Origin: Phaseolus vulgaris
Lineage: Eukaryota; Streptophyta; Magnoliopsida; Fabales; Fabaceae
Direction of reading: 5' to 3'
NCBI RefSeq assembly: GCF_000499845.2
Contig: NC_023749.2
Location: forward strand, 18,419,138 to 18,483,137
Length of the DNA stretch: 64,000 nucleotides
A program made the translations under genes and the position numbers. The first letter of the stretch is position 1. Each line of letters begins with the position of its first letter. Below are positions 44,789 through 55,998 of this stretch, piece after piece. Below the pieces are notes generated by a model. The model had not been told where the DNA came from and did not search any database. It saw nothing but the letters and a program-made list of their open reading frames with translations.

Positions 44789-46806
44789 GTTGGAATGAAA
44801 AGCATGAGCAAGCCTTTCAAAGGCTAAAAGCTCAACTCACCAATGCACCCATCCTATCTCTTCCAAATTTTTCCAAAACTTTTGAGATAGAGTGTGATGC
44901 ATCGGGGGTAGGCATAGGTGCGGTTTTGTTGCAAGGTGGACACCCCATTGCTTATTTTAGTGAAAAACTCCATGGTGCCACCCTCAACTACCCCACCTAT
45001 GACAAAGAGCTCTATGCTCTTGTGCGAGCCCTAAAGACTTGGGAACACTACCTTGTGTCTAAAGAATTTGTCATCCATAGTGATCACGAGTCTTTAAAAT
45101 ATTTAAAGGGCCAACACAAGCTCAACAAGAGACATGCTAAATGGATGGAATTTCTTGAACAATTCCCTTATGTAATCAAATACAAGAAAGGGAGCACCAA
45201 TATAGTGGTCGATGCTCTTTCAAGACGGCATACACTCCTTTCAAAATTGGGTGCCCAAATTCTTGGATTTGACCACACAAGAGAGCTTTACCAAGATGAT
45301 CAAGAACTCTCATCCATCTATGCCCAATGTCTACATAGAGCGCAAGGAGGTTACTATGTGTCCGAGGGATATCTTTTTAAAGAGGGAAAACTTTGCATTC
45401 CCCAAGGAACACATAGGAAACTCCTTGTCAAAGAATCACATGAGGGGGGACTCATGGGCCACTTTGGAGTTGATAAAACTCTAGATCTTTTAAAAGCAAA
45501 ATTTTGTTGGCCACACACGAGGAAAGATGTCCAACGACATTGTACTAGATGCATCTCATGTTTAAAAGCAAAGTCTAGAACAATGCCGCATGGACTCTAC
45601 ACCCCTTTGCCGATTGCAAATGCTCATTGGGAAGACATTAGCATGGATTTCATTTTAGGACTTCCTAGGACTGCAAGAGGCCATGACTCTATCTTTGTGG
45701 TAGTGGACCGTTTTAGCAAAATGTCCCATTTTATTCCATGCCACAAAGTAGATGATGCTCAAAATATTTCTAAACTCTTCTTTAGAGAAGTGGTGAGACT
45801 CCATGGTCTCCCTAGAAGTATAGTGTCCGATAGAGATCCCAAGTTTATCAGCCACTTTTGGAAAACTCTTTGGGGTAAACTTGGAACAAGACTACAATTT
45901 TCAACTTCTTGTCATCCTCAAACGGATGGACAAACCGAAGTAGTCAATAGATCTCTTGGAACTATGCTTAGGGCTATCATGAAGGGCAACCACAAATCTT
46001 GGGATGAGTACCTTCCCCATATTGAATTTGCTTACAATAGAGTAGTTCACAAGACTACTAATGCTTCTCCTTTTGAAGTAGTATATGACTTTAATCCTCT
46101 CACACCCATGGATTTGATACCCCTTCCTAATCCACAAGATTTTGTGCATAAGGAAGGCGTAATCAAAGCTGATTTTATAAAGAAAATGCATGAGAAGATT
46201 AAACTCCAAATACAACAACAAAATGAGAAGTACACAAAATACAACAATAAAGGGAAAAGAGAAATAATTTTTGAGGAGGGAGACTTAGTTTGGCTTCACC
46301 TTCGCAAAGATAGATTTCCAACTCAAAGGAAGTCCAAACTAAGTCCCCGAGGAGATGGACCTTTCCAAGTTCTCAAGCGAGTCAACAACAATGCATATAA
46401 ATTGGACCTACCTCTTGAATATGGAGTACATGACACTTTTAATGTAATTGATCTTTCTCCATTTGTAGGTACCAATGACGATGACGAGCTGGATTTGAGG
46501 ACAAATCCTTTCCAAGGGGGAGGGGATGATGGAGGAGGGCCAAGCACATCTAGCCATGGGAGCCAAAGCCCACACCATGAAGAGCGTCTAGAACAAAGAG
46601 AGCGTCTAGCTCCAAGGAATGAGCGTCTAGGCCGTGAAGAAGGGAAGCTACCTATGGAGCGTCTAGGTGTGGAACTAGACTGTCTAGGTCCCCTCACAAG
46701 ATCAATGGCTAAGCATGTACAAGCACAAGTGGATGAAGCCACGGATGGAAGAGAGAAAGCCTTGTATATGTTGCATCAAGGCCCAATAGGGGTACTTAGT
46801 AGATAG
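44789..46806 (+). CDS. CRM-like RNase H and integrase, running into the 3' LTR
   Basis: Open continuously from the solo LTR junction. RNase [60 protein letters not shown]. Integrase: HHCC domain ([32 protein letters not shown]), then catalytic [26 protein letters not shown] and [15 protein letters not shown] (D, D, E all present). The C-terminal [14 protein letters not shown] and [20 protein letters not shown] follow. The last about 90 codons, rich in Arg/Glu/Leu with [11 protein letters not shown], lie inside the 3' LTR. The catalytic region shows no break. Confidence 0.92.
46513..46526 (+). promoter_or_regulatory. Polypurine tract of the CRM-like element
   Basis: CAAGGGGGAGGGGA ends at the first base of the 3' LTR, within the pol reading frame. 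Confidence 0.8.
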
Positions 46807-47223
46807 GGTAGTGTAGAAAGCACATTTGAATGAAACATTCTAGAACTTTGCTAGGTGTGACCGGTCATGGCACATGGCCTAGGCTTTGCATTTCATTTGG
46901 TTTACATTTCATTATGTATTAGCTTAGGTTTTACGTCCCAAATAGCCTATAAATAGGGAGGCTATCTCATGTATTTTGCAAGTTTATTGTGAGTAAAGTT
47001 ATGCTGCCAATTTGTGCTCAACTTTGCTTCTCCCTAGAATCCTAGGCTCTAAACTTCAATTCCTTCATCTTTTCCCTTGAGCTGGCCGAACCACTCAATA
47101 CCCACACTTATCATGCACCTACAAGATCAACACCACTCTTAGGAGGATCTTGTTCACTCTCATTCATTGCTTTCGCCCCATACTCTACATTGATTCAAGA
47201 AGAACTTCATGAAAATGCCATCA
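46527..47223 (+). repeat. 3' LTR of the CRM-like element
   Basis: 697 bp, about eight substitutions from the 5' LTR, five of them within the first 75 bp. Followed by AGTAT. Confidence 0.92.
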
Positions 47224-47460
47224 AGTATGGTTCGCTAAACCAAAGGAACCTCTTTCCTTGAAGTGACACACGGAGAGCAGAGGTAGTTTGGTTTTCCCAA
47301 TAAGCCCCTCTCGTGTAAGTTCACCAAGGCAAAGAATAGTATGGTTTGCTAATCAAACGAACCTCTCCCTTAAAGTGATACGCAGAGAGTAGAGGTGGTT
47401 TGGCCTCTCCAATAAGCCCTCTCATGTAAATTCACCAAGGTAACGAGAAGTATGGTTTGA
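47224..47460. repeat. Element B tandem repeats, right block
   Basis: Two further units of the 111-116 bp repeat of 37690-38263. They continue directly from the AGTAT target site after the CRM-like insertion. Confidence 0.85.
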
Positions 47461-47775
47461 ACGCCAAAAACTCGCTTCTTGACTTTTGAAGCAAGGTCGA
47501 GATCAGCTATCCCTTAACTTTATACCGCAAGGATGAAATCGCGAAAGAGATGTTCACTCGGGTTAGAAACACCAAGGGGGGAGGGACATACGTTCCCTCT
47601 TGCGTATTAACTCCAGGGTCAAACAACATACGAAACAAAAGTGCTACATAAAGGGTGAACCTAAATCAGAGGCGCTGCATGGAGAGCAAAATGGATAAAG
47701 GCAACAGTTAAACAGAAGATAAAATACTTATAAAGGTATACATACAAGAGAGTTTGTTTGTCAACAATGACATAA
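47461..47775. other. Element B non-coding segment between repeats and antisense ORF
   Basis: Mixed-composition sequence with no open frame of note. It belongs to element B's 3' untranslated part. Confidence 0.5.
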
Positions 47776-49400
47776 TTACAAAATGGAGTCATCCTCGTGG
47801 CACGATTTGCCCGTCAACAACACATTTGGACTCACCAAAGGGGGTAAGATCCACCTCAGGATGCACACAGGCAAACTGGGTAATGGCATCTTGAAACCCC
47901 TCACCATAAGTGTCAGCGACATCGTTCGTGAGCTCCTCCTCTGTTTTTTTAAAGGACTCGGTCGTCCCAGCCAAGGACTCGGTTTTCTCAGCCAATTCGC
48001 CCTCAACCTGCCCCAGAAGGATATCGCGTTGCCACCAGGTCTTCGAGCTTGATCACTCGGGTACGGAGAGGAAAGATTTTCGCTTCTTGTTCTACTATAT
48101 CTTGGCCCTTATCATGAAGGGCTTTCATGGCATCCTTCTCAGATTGGCGAAGGCTTGCCAGCTCCAAGTACATGGCGGTCTCGCGATTGGTAAAGGTTTC
48201 GGTCCTGGTGGTCAGTTCCTCCTCGAGCTTTGCCACCCTAACCTTGAGGTCCTCGGCCTCATAGGTCCTGTTAAGCGCAAGGTTGGAGGCAATCAAGAGG
48301 TCCACAAGGACATCGACCACGTGGTCCCGAAGGAGATTGCCGCTTAAGCCCTCCACCACCTCTTGACCTTGAATATTTGTTGGAGCAGCAAGGGAAGTGG
48401 TGAAGTAGAGGGCATCTCTTGGCCCTCGGGGGCACTCTCCCCTCTACCCTCGTGCACAACAAGGGGGAGTGGAGAGGAGGCGCTGGGAGGATGGTCCATA
48501 AAGGCCGGGGTCCCCCCCGATGCAGAAGTGGAGGGTGCCACGACCTCACCAACTCTTGACCTTTTGAAGACAAGGTCGGTGCATGTTTCTTCATCGTCAG
48601 TTTCGACGACCACCACCCCTTCTGGCCTGTCAACGGCGGAGGCTGGTTCGGTTGGGTGAGGGGCAGGAGCAGTTGAGGTCCAGGGGGCAATGGGCATTGA
48701 TGTGCCCTCCCCAGCAGCAGTCGCCTTTCGCTTGGCCAGTAGATCGGCCAATTTCTTCTTCTTGTCGTTGCTAAAGCCCATATCTGCACATAGACAATAA
48801 GTTAACACAAGGAATAAACGACTAAGAGAGACTGCAAGCGAATGTAAGATGAAAGAGGAAATGTTGGAACCAGAAATACCAATATATTTCTTAAGACTTT
48901 TTTGGCTGAATTCGTATTTGAGCAGCTCCAAAGTGCTGAAGGGAGCAGGGAGTCCGGAGAGGAACTCGCATACCCCCAGCTCTTGAGGGGCTAGATCCTC
49001 AAGACTTCGAGGGTCTCTAAAGGATGGGCTTCTTCGTCCAGTACAAGGGAAACCCATCAAGAAGGGCGGGGTCCGTCTGATTGCTCCTGATTTTGAAAAA
49101 GCTCTTCTTGAACCCCTTATAGGATTGCTGGAAGAGCGTTAAGAGCACCCTACCAGCCACCCCGTTAAAACTAACCCACAACTTCTTCCCAGGGTCCTTG
49201 ACTTCGAAGAAGAAGAGGAAGGTGTCTACAAATGGCGTAAGGCCAAGGCTGTAGCAGAGAATGATGAAGGCCCTTACAAATGCCCAACTGTTGGGATGTA
49301 GTTGGGCAGGGGCTACATTCACCTCCGTCAGGAGGGTGCGCTCGAATGGGGTAAGAGGTAACCGAAGCCCCAGTCTTCGGAAAATGGTGGAATAGACGAG
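47776..49400 (-). pseudogene. Element B antisense ORF, broken
   Basis: Homolog of the antisense ORFs in elements A and C. Exon 1 runs from 49400 (truncated 5' end, LVYSTIFRRLGLRLPL...) through AQLHPNSWAFVRAF and KLWVSFNGVAGRV to KKYIG at 48880. A 96-bp intron follows (48879-48784; GTATTT donor, TGTGCAG acceptor). Exon 2 is basic, then Ser/Pro-rich, then coiled coil, ending VVDGQIVPRG near 47790. Frameshifts near 49030, 48360 and 48010 and the lost 5' end make it a pseudogene. The intron position matches that of element A. Confidence 0.82.
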
Positions 49401-50289
49401 GTGAACCAGTATAAATCTGCTATGTGATTTGTCCCGACCAGTCCTCGGTGATCGACCCAAAGACTGACCTCAGACGTCGCTCATCGATGCTTGGTGATGG
49501 AAGGGAGGCCACGAGTTGGACCCCAGACGCACTTACCAGGGGATTGGTTAGTCTTTGGACTTTGGTATTTTAAGCCCGATGTCGAAGATCGATATCGAAC
49601 CTCGCTAGTAGAAGGAGAAGATCGAACATCAGTCATCTAAACATTCTAGAAGGCCACGTAAGGTGGGCCTAAGAGTTATGATAAGTTAACAGTTAAAGAC
49701 ATGAGATGTGTGAGAAGCATAAGTCACGAGGGATCCATGCACGTGGTGTGTATGACGCATGAAGGTGCAGTAGGTGAGGATGATCCTGGAAGGCGTTAAA
49801 ACTCATTAGGGTTAGGGTTTCCAGGGAAGTTGCATGCATGACACGTGAATACTTAGGGCACCCACGAAGCAGATGGCGCTAGAGAATAAGTGCACAAGTT
49901 GGTACCCAAGCGGCCACTCTAGTGATTCATTGCACTCCAGTTAAGGGAGGTTCCATGTGCTAGATATGCTAAGATTACCTAAATAGTGGCGCATGGACAT
50001 TTTCCAAGGAACCCTAAATAAGGGTAACAACACAAAGGTAAACCCTAGTTTCAGCCTATATAAAGGGTGCCAAGAACCCTTGTAAGGTACGCAGTTTTTA
50101 AGACTGAAGCTAATATACACTTTTGGTGTTTCTCTGCCCTGACACTGACTTGAGCGTCGGAGTGCAAACGGCCGCTGGGGCGCCCCTTTGTCTTTTGCAG
50201 GTGATAGGTTTCTTGGACAAGAAGGCACGATTCTCAGGCAAGATCGAAGGGTTGTAGCAATGTTAGAGTCAACTGGTGGAGTGAGTCAA
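49401..50289 (+). repeat. Element B LTR (right copy)
   Basis: 49401-49908 repeats 28071-28583. The rest continues with TATATAAA at 50057-50064 and ACTTGAGCGTCGGAGTG at 50148-50164, ending in AT-richer sequence near 50289. The first 20 bp (GTGAACCAGTATAAATCTGC) match copia LTR sequence, so the precise LTR start is uncertain. Confidence 0.7.
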
Positions 50290-50555
50290 CCGAAAAGAAC
50301 ATGATTCTTTCTATCCTTACTCTCATTTAAATCTTTTTTGACTTGTTTTTATTGACTGCTAATAAAAAAATCGATTGAATCGCATAAAGAACCGGTTGAT
50401 TTTCTGGAAACATAATAAAACATATTTGTTTCTTGGCTATCTTTATTCCTTTCTCTTTGATTCTTCATTGGCTTTCTCTATATCTTCAAAGTTTATGAAA
50501 ATCTTTTAAAAAAATTCACCGCCTCCCCTCTTGTTTAAGGCCTACAATTCCAACA
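50290..50555 (+). repeat. Copia solo LTR, right part
   Basis: It contains AATCGATTGAATCG and GAACCGGTTGATTTT, then CACCGCCTCCCCTCTTGTTTAAGGCC, and ends CCAACA followed by TTAGT (50556-50560). It is the second half of the LTR beginning at 27274. Confidence 0.78.
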
Positions 50556-50560
50556 TTAGT

Positions 50561-50874
50561 GAGTCCAAAAGGCATCACTAACCACTCATATAGTCCAAAC
50601 TTGGTCTTAAAAACATTTTTCCACTCATTTGGTGATAACCAATTTTGAGATCAATCTTGGAAAATATTGTGGACCCATGCAATTCGTCTAGTATAGTCCT
50701 GTATGTCAGTCTATTTGGTAGACTAGCTCCAGGTACCAAATCAATTTGATGTTCTATACCCTTGAAAGGTGGAAGTCCAATTGGTCCTTCCTTAGGGAAT
50801 ACATCATCAAATTCTTTTATAAGACTCTTGACTTTGAGAGGTAAAACACTAGATTCTGAAAGTGTGGCAGTGCA
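50561..50874 (-). pseudogene. Decayed CRM-like gypsy RT, continuation of the minus-strand copy
   Basis: The minus strand reads [51 protein letters not shown]. It reaches the MPFGLTN region exactly where 27273 broke off. About 65 codons between YRT and LDELHG are missing, and other lesions are present. Interrupted on the right by another copia LTR fragment. Confidence 0.82.
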
Positions 50875-51194
50875 TGTAAGAATTAATGGCCTTAATAAGA
50901 GGGGAGGTGAATTGTTTAAGGGGGCGTTTTTCGCAAATATAAGTTAAGAATGAAGATTGATATTGATTTACAGATAAACAAATCAAATCATCCAAGAAAA
51001 CAGAGCTGTTAAACCAGCTATCAGAAAAACACTTGGTTGAAATTACGTTTTAACTGATTGTTTATGGCAGCAGTGTTAAAATCACAATTCAATCAGATTT
51101 TAAATAAGTGAAGCAAAGAGAAGATCACACAATCAGTTATAATGGTTCACTCCTTACCAGAGCTACATCCAGTCCCCAGAAAACCACTGGTATT
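50875..51194 (-). repeat. Copia LTR fragment, minus orientation
   Basis: Begins TGTAAGAATTAATGGCC, the counterpart of the LTR end at 35613. It includes CCAGAGCTACATCCAGTC and is cut at 51194 by family D LTR sequence. Confidence 0.65.
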
Positions 51195-52030
51195 TGTACC
51201 GTCCCGTACCTGGGCGTTGACTAAGTCAAGGTCAAAGTCAAAATCAACAAAAGACGTGGCCTAGGTGAAGAGACGCTAAGTGCAAGCGTCGTCAAGAAGA
51301 GGCGTCGCCCAACCAGGGCGTCGCCAGATCAAACATTACCAAAGCAAGGCAATCACAGTGTGGTTCCCCGATACCCATGGGTAGGAAAGACCATGGAGGG
51401 AGCGACGCCATGGGAAGGCCTCAGGTCTCGATAACCCGGGGCAGCGATAAAGAGAAGGAAAAGGTGGCTTCAAGGCCATAGTGATAACACCAGTGTAGGG
51501 CAGCCTGACTCGTGAAGTACCCCTGCTGCCCCAGAGACGCCTTTGGGACAGATACGACTCAAGAGGAAGGTCACGCCCAAGGTAACCGGGTGCAGGGTAC
51601 AAGAGGAAGGCAGATACGCTCTCAAAGTGAGTGACTAGATGATTGGGGGCGTGAGTTGGCACCCAAAAAGTCACCCCTAGCGCAGTAGCACTCCCAAGCA
51701 GGAGGACGCACACGTAGAAACGTCCCCAGATGGGCAGAAACGCCCCCTGATGGGGTCACGACGTCGTGAGGCCCTCCACGTGTACGACAGCCATGTCAGA
51801 ATAGAAACACCCTTTAGTCAGGTGCCAGGTAATTAAAGTCATTCAATACAGTTTCCGTTTCGAGCATTCAGGTACTATAATGGCTCCCAAGCGTTTCAAC
51901 GTCTTAAATGCGCTACGTTTTCTAATTAGATACGTTGATTGAGTGCGTTACATTTGTAATTAAAGGCGCTTTAAGGCGCTTTAAATGCTTGGGTAGTTTA
52001 AATAGCGCGGGGAATGTTGGAAACGGGGTT
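51195..52030 (+). repeat. Truncated family D LTR
   Basis: About 836 bp matching the first two thirds of the solo LTR at 43559-44788 (TGTACCGTCCCGTACCTGGGCG...; ...TTTAAATAGCGCGGGGAATGTTGG) with frequent differences and a short deletion. The last third is missing. Confidence 0.78.
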
Positions 52031-52335
52031 GGAACCACTTGCACAGCCTTAGGCAATCTTTGCAAAGCTTGAATCAAATCTCCCTCAAAGATCTTTCTTA
52101 ATCTCACTTTCTATATCATTTCAAATATGGAGGGTAACCAGTTTAATAGCTCTTCAAATTGGCCGTTTTAGGCAGTTAAACACGAGCCAAAAGAGATTCA
52201 CATCAACTGAAAACAAATTTAACAAGTTTTTGAAAAGTTGTTAAGAAATTTGACAATCAACCGGTTGAAACGTTCAAAGCTATAATTAATGCACCATTGA
52301 ACATTAACGACACTAGGATTGATCATAGAAGCAAA
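52031..52335 (-). other. Short gypsy RT piece and copia LTR-like sequence
   Basis: 52031-52120 on the minus strand resembles the start of gypsy RT (IESEI... with a stop). The part to about 52335 has copia LTR character (TCAACCGGTTGAAACG). Junctions are unclear. Confidence 0.4.
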
Positions 52336-52339
52336 TCAA

Positions 52340-52525
52340 AGCACATAGAATTAAAGTAGATTTGACCAGTCCTGTCAGGGTGACGAGGACATCCAAACCA
52401 AAGGGCATAGTGAGCAGGAACTTGACCAAGCCATCCCAGATTTAGGCGGACCCATGACAAGAGGAAGGCTTAAAAAGGCCCAAGAGAATTTACAACACAA
52501 GGTGGCTAATATTTTAGAGGCCTAA
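52340..52525 (+). pseudogene. Gypsy pol C-terminal tail remnant
   Basis: A short + strand frame ends GGPMTRGRLKKAQENLQHKV and a stop. This is like the end of gypsy polyproteins (GP.TR...K..Q). Nothing upstream belongs to it. Confidence 0.5.
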
Positions 52526-52614
52526 TTGTTGAATTGCCCACAGTTTAAAAAGACTTCGTGGATTACATGCACAACATGTTTGGATCCTTAAAAATAGAAT
52601 AATATTATTATTTT

Positions 52615-52676
52615 TGCCTCAAGTAGGATTTGAACCCAGAATCAGATGGAAAGTATCAACTTAACTACTGGGGCAA
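52615..52676 (-). tRNA. tRNA-like sequence, probably a pseudogene or SINE head
   Basis: On the minus strand GCCCCAGTAGTTAAGTTG resembles a tRNA 5' half with an A box. GGTTCAAATCC is a good B box, and the ends pair (TGCC...GGCA). At about 60 nt it is too short for a full tRNA, so it is not annotated as functional. Confidence 0.35.
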
Positions 52677-52734
52677 ATGATCCTTCTTGAAATATAAGGA
52701 TTTTAGTTTCGTCTTATTTTGTTCATTTTTTTAT

Positions 52735-52860
52735 TTTAAAAAAATAGAAAAAAAGAAGAAGAAATAGAAAACAAGAAAAGAAAAAAAAGGAAGAAGAAGA
52801 GGAAAACAGAAATAGAAAAAAAAAGAACAAGAGGAAAATAGAAAAAAAAAGCTCTTATTT
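52735..52860. repeat. Purine-rich A/G tract
   Basis: About 125 bp almost purely A and G (AAAAGAAGAAG and AGAGGAAAA patterns) on the + strand. Low complexity; possibly the leader of the gypsy remnant downstream. Confidence 0.75.
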
Positions 52861-53226
52861 AGTGCTTACTTGGTGTTTGTTAAAAGTTCTAAAAGTGTCC
52901 TGTCTACATATTTTATTTTCTCTATAAATTGTTTTGCTTGCTGTTTTTTTAATTGTCTTGCTTGTTTGTTGATAGTGAAATTGTTCTTCACTATTTTGTT
53001 CTTTACTATTATTTTTAGTTGATTCTGATTGCTACCTTTGAAAGTGATTATGGATTATTGATTGCTTGATTCTAGTAAGAACCTTAAGTAGAGAAAGAGT
53101 GGTAAAAGGCAGTGTGATCATTAGAAAAAAAAAGCCTTATTGTGTGAAACACGAGTTGAGTGTAAACACGTGAGAAAGTGGTGTGAGGCCCAAACTTATT
53201 GTTATTTGTCATCTGTTTATTTGAGC
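52861..53226. other. T-rich segment before gypsy gag remnant
   Basis: No gene seen. Probably part of the leader of the following element. Confidence 0.4.
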
Positions 53227-54144
53227 ATGGCAGGGGAGACGCCAAATAGTGAACTTCCACAAATAAGAATGCAAGCTTTCACACAACATTTGGAGAGAGT
53301 AATAAAACAACAACATAATGGACTCTATGAGAGGTTGGATCAAATGGAGCAGACACAACAAGAAAATCATGGAGATAGGAGGAGGAAAAGATATGAAGGA
53401 GAAGAAACAACTCTCAGAATTGATGGAATAAAATTAAATATTCCCACATTCAATGGGAAGAGTGATCCTGAAGCCTACTTGGAATGGGAGATTAAAGTAG
53501 AACATGTGTTCTCCTGCACTAAGTATAATGATGAGCAAAAGATGAAGTTGGCAACAACTGAATTTTCACATTATGCCTTAACTTGGTGGAATAAATACCA
53601 AAGGGAGAGAATTAGATATAAGGAACCCATGGTGAACACTTGGACATAAATGAAAAGGATTATGAGGAAGAGATATATTCCAGCAAGCTACAATAGGGAT
53701 TTGCAACTCAAACTTCAAAGAATGACTCAAGGGAATAAAAGTGTGAAAGAGTATTTTAAAGAGATGGAGGTGACCATGATTAGTGCTGGAAAGAATGAAG
53801 ATAACGAAGCAATCATGGCAAGGTTTTTGAATGGATTGAATCATGATATTAGGGATGTTGTGGAGCTTCAAGAGTATGTTGACATAGAGGACTTGTTGCA
53901 CAAGGCTAACCAAGTAGAACAACAACTCAAGAGGAAGGGAATCATGAGGAGTTCTAACAATAATAAAAATTTCAATTGGAAGGATAAGGTGATGAAGGAT
54001 AAAGGAGTTCCCTCATGTTCAGTCACATCTTCAAGTGGGAAGTCACCTCACAGATATAGTAATTCACCACATAAAAGGAAAACAATTGAGGTAAAATGTT
54101 TCAAATGCTTGGGAAGAGGACATTATGCTTCAGAATGTCCATAA
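53227..54144 (+). pseudogene. Gypsy gag remnant with zinc knuckle
   Basis: ATG 53227 (MAGETPNSELPQ) leads to a coiled stretch, capsid-like INIPTFNGKSDPEAYLEWEI-type sequence and YALTWWNKYQRER. TAA at 53647-53649 breaks it; it continues in frame with QRMTQGNKSVKEYFKEMEV, FLNGLNHDIRDVVELQ and a CCHC knuckle CFKCLGRGHYASEC. It stops at 54142-54144. Related to, but distinct from, the CRM-like gag at 40814. Confidence 0.83.
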
Positions 54145-55140
54145 AAAAAATATGATATGTTTATCAAAGACACAAATAGTCAGTGAACCTTCAAGTGAAG
54201 AAGAGAAGGAAAAGCTAGAGGTGGAGTTGGATACATTGGAAGGTGATTTGTTGATGATTCGAAGGCTTACGGGAAGCAAAATGCAAGCTTTGGACCAAAC
54301 CCAAAGGGAAAATATTTTCCATACTAGATGTTCCATTCAAGGGAAAATATGTTCACTTATAGTTGACGGAGGAAGTTGCACCAATGTAGCTAGCTCAAGA
54401 CTAGTTACCAAATTGAATTTGGAGACAAAACCGTACCCAAGGCCATATAAGCTTCAATGGCTTAGTTAAGATGGAGAGATGACAGTGAGTAAGCAAGTGG
54501 AGGTGAACCCATCCATAGGACAATATAAAGACAATGTCTTGTGTGATGTGGTTCCAATGGAGGCAACTCACATTTTGTTAGGGAGGCCGTGGCAGTTTGA
54601 CACCAAGGCTATTCATGATGGTTTCACCAATAAAATCTCTTTCATGCAGAATAATAAGAAGATCATTCTCAAACCCTTATCTCCTAGAGAGGTGTGTAAG
54701 GATAAAATCAAATTGAGAGAAAAAAGAGTCCAAGAGAAAAGAGAGATGAGTGAAACACCTAAACAGAGCAATAGTGGAACACCTGAAAAGAGAGAAACAC
54801 ATTAGAGAAAAATGAGTGGATTACTGAAAGTGAATGAAGTGAATTTTAGCACCTTGGCAGCACCCCTAAATGAGATTGTTAAAAAACATGTTGGGTTTAA
54901 ATGGGAAGAAAAACAGGAAAAAGCCTTTGCCGCCCTTAAGCATGAATTGACTAATGCCCCCATTCTTGCATTGCCAAAATTTGCAAAATCTTGAAATTGA
55001 ATGTGATGCATCTAATGTGGGTATAAAAGTTGTTTTGATGCAAGAAGGCAATTTCTTATTTTAGTGAGAAATTAAATGGTGGTTCCTTAAACTATCCCAC
55101 TTATGATAAGGAATTGTATGCCTTAGTGAGATAATTACAA
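54145..55140 (+). pseudogene. Gypsy protease and RNase H remnant, RT deleted
   Basis: Protease LIVDGGSCTNVASSRLV, then CDVVPMEATHILLGRPWQFD, then a basic linker ending at 54803. The sequence jumps directly to STLAAPLNEIVKKHVGFKW and TNAPILALPKF (end of RT/start of RNase H). Nearly all RT has therefore been lost. A frameshift near 54990 and stops follow; the remnant ends at 55140. Confidence 0.82.
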
Positions 55141-55141
55141 A

Positions 55142-55998
55142 TGTTCCCGCCGGTTGACCTAAGGTGTCTTGTGCGTCTACGACAGTTGTGCATCCAAGAA
55201 TCCCTCCTCTTCAACAACGCTTTCCTCCTTGTGAATCACTTGAAAACAAAGAGACAACGGGCGCCCTCGCGGTCGTTTGCACTCCGACGCTCAAATCAAA
55301 CACCGGGCAAAGAAACACCAAAAACTCTAACTTCTAAGAGCTCTATGTGTGTATTCTCTCCGTGTGTGTTACTGGCCTTAGGAATGCATACCTTATTTTT
55401 TTGTTGGTTGTTACCCTTTATATACTTAAGAGTCTTCGCTATTTCTGTTTAACTGTAACTATGTCCACTGTAGGTGTCCCTTAGCACTGCTGTCACCTTC
55501 TCTTAAGGTAACTTAGCACTTAAGACGTCGTTACTGGAGTGCAACCTCTGACGAGATGACCGCTTGGGTACCAACTCATGCACCCAATCTCTGGGATCAT
55601 CCGTCTTGGGAGTCCCCTAGCTGTCCACGTGCCATGCATGCAGATCACCCGTGGGAACGTGACCCTCCCGAGTCGTCTCTTTCCCAATGGCTCTTTAACT
55701 GTGTCACACCTTGACCGCGTCACTCACATCCCATGCACGGATCCCTCATGTTCTAGGCTTCTCCCTTGCTGATAACTGGTGTGTGGCTTGGAAACCACCT
55801 CTTTGAGCTTATCTTTACTGTTCGGGTCATCGAGGTCCGAGGCCTCCTCGCCCTTCACTACCGATGCGAAGCACACCTCGGCCACCTTGCCTCGCGTGCT
55901 TCGCGGGACCCTGACCCATGCTCCTCGTGGGACCCAACTTTCGGGGTCCCACCATAACTGTGGTCAACGTCGAAGTCCGAGGACTGGTCGGTACACAA
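55142..55998 (-). repeat. 3' LTR of element C (minus orientation)
   Basis: 857 bp. On the minus strand it starts TGTGTACCGACCAG just after a G-rich polypurine tract (ACTGGGGGGCTT, 55999-56010) and ends GGCGGGAACA. TATATAAAGG lies near 55418-55428 on the minus strand, and the GAGCGTCGGAGTG motif is at 55280-55294. The partner LTR is outside the window. Confidence 0.8.

Larger units (their letters stand above)
38264..47223 (+). mobile_element. CRM-like Ty3/gypsy retrotransposon with nested solo LTR
   Basis: 8960 bp (about 7.7 kb without the nested insertion), with 697-bp LTRs starting TGATGG and ending CCATCA and the duplication AGTAT (38259-38263 and 47224-47228). The order is LTR, Met-type primer site, long leader, single-frame gag-protease-RT-RNase H-integrase, polypurine tract, LTR. 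Integrase sequence and a pol frame running into the 3' LTR resemble the CRM chromovirus clade. The clade call is by recollection and needs a tree. The LTRs differ at about eight positions. Three in-frame stops and the solo LTR disable it. Confidence 0.88.

Noticed and set aside
53578..53925. 115-codon minus-strand frame
   Set aside because: Lies antisense to the gypsy gag remnant whose coding sense is clear.
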